Positions 59,719-64,000 of a stretch of DNA of 64,000 bases are shown here, piece by piece; position 1 is the first letter of the stretch; each line of letters opens with the position of its first letter. The notes beneath the pieces are model-generated. The model saw nothing but the letters and a program-made list of their open reading frames with translations, ran no database searches and was not told where the DNA came from. The stretch is from Isoperla grammatica (Eukaryota > Arthropoda > Insecta > Plecoptera > Perlodidae): contig OX246746.1 of the NCBI GenBank assembly GCA_945910005.1, positions 43,911,690-43,975,689 of the forward strand. Reading direction: 5' to 3'. The position numbers and the translations under genes were made by a program.

Positions 59719-60080
59719 TTTCGACGCGTTTGGAATACAGGATACTGGAGCTTGATTCATTGCGCGCGCAACTTGGAAAACGCAAGGATCAGAATTCACA
59801 CTGCCCACTGCAACGAATAGCAAAGACTGGAGTTAAGTATCTCGCGTTGTCGCTACTAGAGGGAAGCACGAGTCAAGTTTACTTCGATGACGCCTGTCAC
59901 TTGGCGCCGAGTGGGAAAACATCATTTTTCAAGTTGAGTTTTTTCAAGTTTTATTCGTTTCGTTTGCAATTTGAGTTTACAGTATCACAATTGAATATAG
60001 ATCAAGTTGAAGTTATGGCCACATAAGGATGATGATTCAATCTCCTAAGCTGTGACCACAGTTTGATGTATGATCGGTAG
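59719..60080 (-). promoter_or_regulatory. RSU1 upstream region, probable 5' UTR and promoter
   Basis: By position this is the first 360 bp upstream of the RSU1 start. It has several CpGs near the ATG (GCGCGCGCAA). No TATA box or initiator can be fixed from sequence alone. Confidence 0.35.
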
Positions 60081-60525
60081 CAGTGCCTAATTTAAGGAAA
60101 AAGTGGAACTGCGCCAACAATTCTTTAGAGGCAAAGCGCCGGGGGGTTTGGGGGGCGCGGACCCCCAGGTTAGCCCCGCAGGAGATTTTTTGTGTGAACC
60201 TTTTTTCAAGAACGTGTTTAAATGGCTTGAGATGGTCTTCAATACATTTTATTAGATTTACTACCGCGATTCACCAAGCGCTTACCTCCTCAGAAAACAT
60301 ACAAAGTTAAATAGACGTTAAGAAATTGAAGAATATATTTGTAGATTTAGTATTTAAGCCCTATAAGATTAAAAAATAAAATAAAAATGAAGTATAGGCC
60401 TATTTTTTATTCTATCTGTTCTTTTAAATACTAATTCTTAACTGCGCAAATCACAAATTGCAGCTGCGCAAATGACTTTTGCAACTGCGCAAACAGTGTC
60501 CAGCTGCGCACTAAATTAGGCACTG
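60081..60525. mobile_element. hAT MITE, 445 bp
   Basis: The ends CAGTGCCTAATTTA and TAAATTAGGCACTG are inverted with a perfect 8-bp duplication ATCGGTAG (60073-60080 and 60526-60533). Several CTGCGCA repeats and a G-rich block occur inside. There is no coding content. Confidence 0.95.
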
Positions 60526-60599
60526 ATCGGTAGACAGTAGAAATAATACATAGGCCTACAATTAATTGCAAATCATGTATTTGATTAATTAAATGTAAA

Positions 60600-60830
60600 T
60601 GATTTGGCGAAGGGGATGAAGGTGAGGGTCAGGTGTTTTGCTGAAGAATGTAGATTGTGTAATGGGTAGGGAAGTTATGGGAAGCAGAGACGAGAATTTT
60701 GAGGGAGGACATGGAGACACTCTTGGGGAGTGGGTGAAGATAAACATGAAGTGTAAATGGATTCGATTTTTGAATAGGTGGCAGGAGAAGAGGGTATAAG
60801 TGGGATATTTCATTTCATTTGTTGATCTTT
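60600..60830 (+). pseudogene. Possible LINE remnant, G/A-rich
   Basis: The composition resembles the CR1-like LINE at 4300-6420, but no domain can be read. It may belong with the fragment at 61000. Confidence 0.3.
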
Positions 60831-60999
60831 CTGTGTACATACATTGTATTTATATATATGGTATATTATAGACAACGTCAAGTATGCTTCAATCTAAGTA
60901 CATCCTAGAACTAAATCATAAATATACGTAATATCATTCATGATTGGTAAGATTGGCTATGATACGAGCTTCAGAAACAAGAACTAGACAAGGTGGAGT

Positions 61000-61310
61000 G
61001 GAGGAATAAAATACTTGGGGGTATGGTTGCAGAGCTCATTGGAATGGGGTGGGGCGTGGTGGGAACAGGTAGAGGATGGTTGACGAGAAACTCGAACTTT
61101 GTGATGAGAATTTTAAGAGGGGCAGAGAAAGAGTTGAGAGAGCAGATCTATATATATAGCATCGGTGAGACCAGGTTAGAGTATGCGATGGCGATATGAG
61201 ATTCACATAGGAAAAAGGATAACGAGGCAATGGAGGTTGTCGAAAACGAGTAGCAAGAAGGGTACTGAGAAGGGGGAAAAGGTGGACATGGGACGACAGC
61301 CAGTCACTAC
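61000..61310 (+). pseudogene. LINE reverse transcriptase thumb remnant, frameshifted
   Basis: One + frame gives KYLGVWLQSSLEWG (the YLG palm-thumb motif). Another gives VMRILRGAEK, then TRLEYAMAIWDSHRKKDNEA if one frame is changed. These match the end of CR1-type RTs (YLGV.L...L.W, LEYA..VW). Several frame breaks make it a relic. Confidence 0.65.
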
Positions 61311-61664
61311 TACAATTTATTACTCAACTTTCTATCGCAGACGGGGCCCCTGCATTGCGCACATAACAAAACAAACCAAAATTTGTCTTGCTTGATATTC
61401 TAGAATATTCCAAGACGAAATGGGGAGCATTCACAAGACATTATTAATTAGGTCATACAGATGGTCGGTGGCCGTCTCGTGGCAATGTTTTGGTGCTTTA
61501 CCGAGACTGCAGAGCGAGATGTTGAACTTACAGTTTGTTGGTTGACATCATGGCGGTAGGTAAAGACAGCGTGTCACGTCGATGTAATCCCGTATGATAT
61601 GGGAAATAACACTTCAGTGAAGATAGATTGAACCACAGACTAATGATACACTTATTGTATGCAC

Positions 61665-62265
61665 CAGTGTTGGGTAAGTTCTCCAAAAAGAGGAACTTTT
61701 AAAAGTTAAGTTACTCGGTGTTTAAAAGTAACTTTCAAATGTTGAAGTTCCCCAAAAAAATAAGGAGCTTTTGCATTCCTGGAATATTAAAAAAGGTTGC
61801 AGAAAAATAATGGGATACACGATTTGTGGCGATTTTTACTCGCGTCCCGCAAGACACTTTGATCCATCGAGGTAACGTTCCTAAATTAAACAAATATGTC
61901 ACTACTTAATTGATCAACTTGTTTGCTATTTGTATATGCCAATGATTAAATAACCTGCAATGTGACCGCTCAGAATCATGAAGAAACAAAATTAAGTAGC
62001 ACTGGTAGGCGGTTTTGATAAACTTCTCAAAAAATGAAAGTAATTAAAAAAAATTTAATTCCAGTCCTCCGAAATTAGTTACGCTAATTTGTTTTCAAAT
62101 GTAACTCCCTCATGAAATGAAAGGAACTTTTCAATATTTTTAAGAAGTTCCCCGAAATTAGGAACAGTTGTTGTTAAAAGGTCCTTTCTTTACAAAAGGA
62201 AAGAGTTCCTTTAAAGTTCCCAAAAAAGGAACGTGTTCCTTTCAAAAAGTTCCTACCCAATACTG
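61665..62265. mobile_element. hAT-like MITE, 601 bp
   Basis: The ends CAGTGTTGGGTAAGTTC and TTCCTACCCAATACTG are inverted. Many GGAACTTTT and AAAAGTTCC motifs in opposite orientation fill both halves. The flanks GTATGCAC and GTAGGCCT agree at 5 of 8 bases. Confidence 0.8.
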
Positions 62266-62722
62266 GTAGGCCTGTACAGTTGACCCCACTTTAAAAAAAG
62301 GATGCAGTTTCCTTCTGGAAGGAGCATATTATACCCATACATTATTTTATGACACTACTGTCTTCAACTGTTATTTCCATCCTAAACATGGACGAACCTA
62401 AAAATTGGCTTGCCCCCCTTTTCGTAATATTGTTATTAATTCATTTACATCAATTGAATGTTACAATAAATTATTCCATACTGTAAATGCTTCAAAATTA
62501 GTGACTGTTTCAGAACGAGTAGTACAATTGTTGATATCAGCAATTCAGCATGTGTGGCAATCCGTTGACAAATGTCTTGCTATTCTTTAAGATTTATGTA
62601 TTTCATTGCTTACCTTCTCTCCTTTCCTTGCATGTTGAAAGTTATGAGCCAAGAGCAACGTTGTCGTTTTGCGTTTAAAAAAACAGTTCACTAACAACAA
62701 TGAGGTATTGGTCGGGGAAGTG

Positions 62723-63518
62723 GGGGACGCTGAAAAGCGCCGAATGGAAAAACGCCGAATCGATCGTGTGTACTGCACTTTCAAGTATAATCCTAACCCA
62801 AAAAAGTAGACCTTGTAACCTGGAACAACGCCGAAACTTTTTCTGCGTTAATCCACCGGAACAACGCCGAATCTTTTTCGGCTTAAATCCACCGGAACAA
62901 CGCCGAATCTTTTTCTGCGTTAATCCACCGGAACAACGCCGAAAATTTTTCAACGTTAATCCACCGGAACAACGCCGAACCTTTTTCGGCGTAAATCCAC
63001 CGGAACGCCGAATCTTTTTCGACGTAAATCCACTGGAAAAACGCCGAATCATTTTCTGTGTAATACACGGTTTGAACGGTGCAGTGAGTACCGAATGTAT
63101 TGACGAACCTAAAAACATTTTTTTTGAAAAGAATTATAACCAACACTGTGAGATTCGGCGTTGTTCCGGTGGATTTACGCCGAAAAAGATTCGGTGTTGT
63201 TCCGGTGGATTAACGCTGAAAAAGATTCGGCGTTGTTCCGGTGGATTTAAGCCGAAAAAGATTCGGCGTTGTTCCGGTGGATTAACGTCGAAAAATTTTC
63301 GGCGTTGTTCCGGTGGATTAACGCAGAAAAAGATTTGGCGTTGTTCCGGTGGATTTAAGCCGAAAAAGATTCGGCGTTGTTCCGGTGGATTAACGCAGAA
63401 AAAGATTTGGCGTTGTTCCAGGTTACAAGGTCTACTTTTTTGGGTTAGGATTATACTTGAAAGTGCAGTACACACGATCGATTCGGCGTTGTTCCATTCG
63501 GCGCTATTCACGCTCCCC
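62723..63518. mobile_element. MULE-like foldback element, 796 bp
   Basis: The ends GGGGACGCTGAAAAGCGCCG and the inverse of GGGGAGCGTGAATAGCGCCG carry a perfect 9-bp duplication GGGGAAGTG (62714-62722 and 63519-63527). Nine bp is typical of Mutator-like elements. Each arm (about 340 bp) has around seven 36-bp units of the type CCGGAACAACGCCGAATC. The right arm is the inverse, with about 90 bp of spacer. Because 36 is a multiple of three, a 300-codon frame runs through, but it is a by-product. No transposase is present. Confidence 0.92.
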
Positions 63519-63527
63519 GGGGAAGTG

Positions 63528-64000
63528 CCAAGTGAGTCCAAAAAGTGCCGATTTCTTCAGATTCTATCAGTTAAAACTATTGGCCGAGCACTATCGTTGT
63601 GATATAGACAGTTTTGAGGCTACAGCAAAACTATTCCCACCTGTGTCGAAAAGAATTGAATAACAAGACAATGCCAAAATTGATTCAACAGTAAAATAAG
63701 AAAGCGTGTTGAACAAAATTCATAACAATGTCTTTATGTCTTGCCTCCTCAACATATTACGTTGCCCCTGCTCTGCCCCCCACTGATTTCTTTCTGACGC
63801 TGCCACTGCATGCAGATGACTAGGATAGTTTGTGTGGGAATGGTAAAAACAAAGAACACCTAGATTTGTAACAGTTCTGATATGATATAATGATGTAACA
63901 GCCAACATTTACATGGTTTCAATCACATTTGATGAAGAAATGAATATGATATCCTTATTTACATATTTTGATGAAATACTATGTTTATGTACTTATATTA
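63528..64000. other. Nothing recognised
   Basis: No exon or repeat family is supported to the right edge. Confidence 0.4.

Noticed and set aside
61396..61412. Heat-shock-element-like TTCTAGAATATTC
   Set aside because: It fits the consensus but is isolated, and no gene start is near it.

Overview
The window is animal (metazoan) nuclear DNA. It has GT-AG introns, tRNA-derived SINEs, non-LTR retrotransposons and many small DNA transposons, and no prokaryotic gene structure. The very frequent motif TAGGCCTA is, from my general memory, typical of some marine deuterostomes such as echinoderms. The species assignment is a low-confidence inference.

Two host genes can be read. (1) At the left edge, on the + strand, are the last two coding exons of an AGAP/centaurin-gamma Arf-GAP (2367-2511 and 3302-3535). 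They encode the C-terminal ankyrin repeats and tail. The first of these exons is the last member of a 12-copy, 122-bp tandem array that has repeatedly duplicated its splice acceptor and 5' half. (2) On the - strand, from 59718 down to 17719, is a complete RSU1 (Ras suppressor protein 1, leucine-rich repeats). It has 8 coding exons with consistent intron phases and a 273-residue product; human RSU1 has 277. The gene is stretched to about 42 kb by transposons in its introns.

Most of the window is nested mobile DNA. 4155-7128 is a hAT-type element carrying a 5' fragment of a CR1-like LINE (PHD finger, esterase, start of endonuclease). RSU1 intron 7 holds a 15.2-kb element (21820-36992) with matching termini and a 7-bp flanking direct repeat. 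It is built of kilobase-scale inverted repeats, with an unrecognised coding-like core at 27558-28029. A 6.7-kb TTAA-flanked element (29521-36214) is inserted in its right arm, and the left arm still carries the undisturbed TTAA empty site. That insert itself contains a pogo/Tigger-like element. A sister 6.4-kb TTAA element (40142-46528) lies in intron 5. Intron 1 holds a LINE reverse transcriptase broken by a hAT element that retains a BED-finger fragment. A 796-bp hairpin with 9-bp target-site duplications (MULE-like foldback) lies at 62723-63518, beyond RSU1.

Other structure includes a 510-bp CA microsatellite, a 13-copy 78-bp minisatellite, a 3 x 119-bp repeat, a degenerate hammerhead-ribozyme-like fold, and several tRNA-derived SINEs. 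The stretches 7129-8278, 10239-14346, 53007-55076 and 57710-59612 contain little I can identify.
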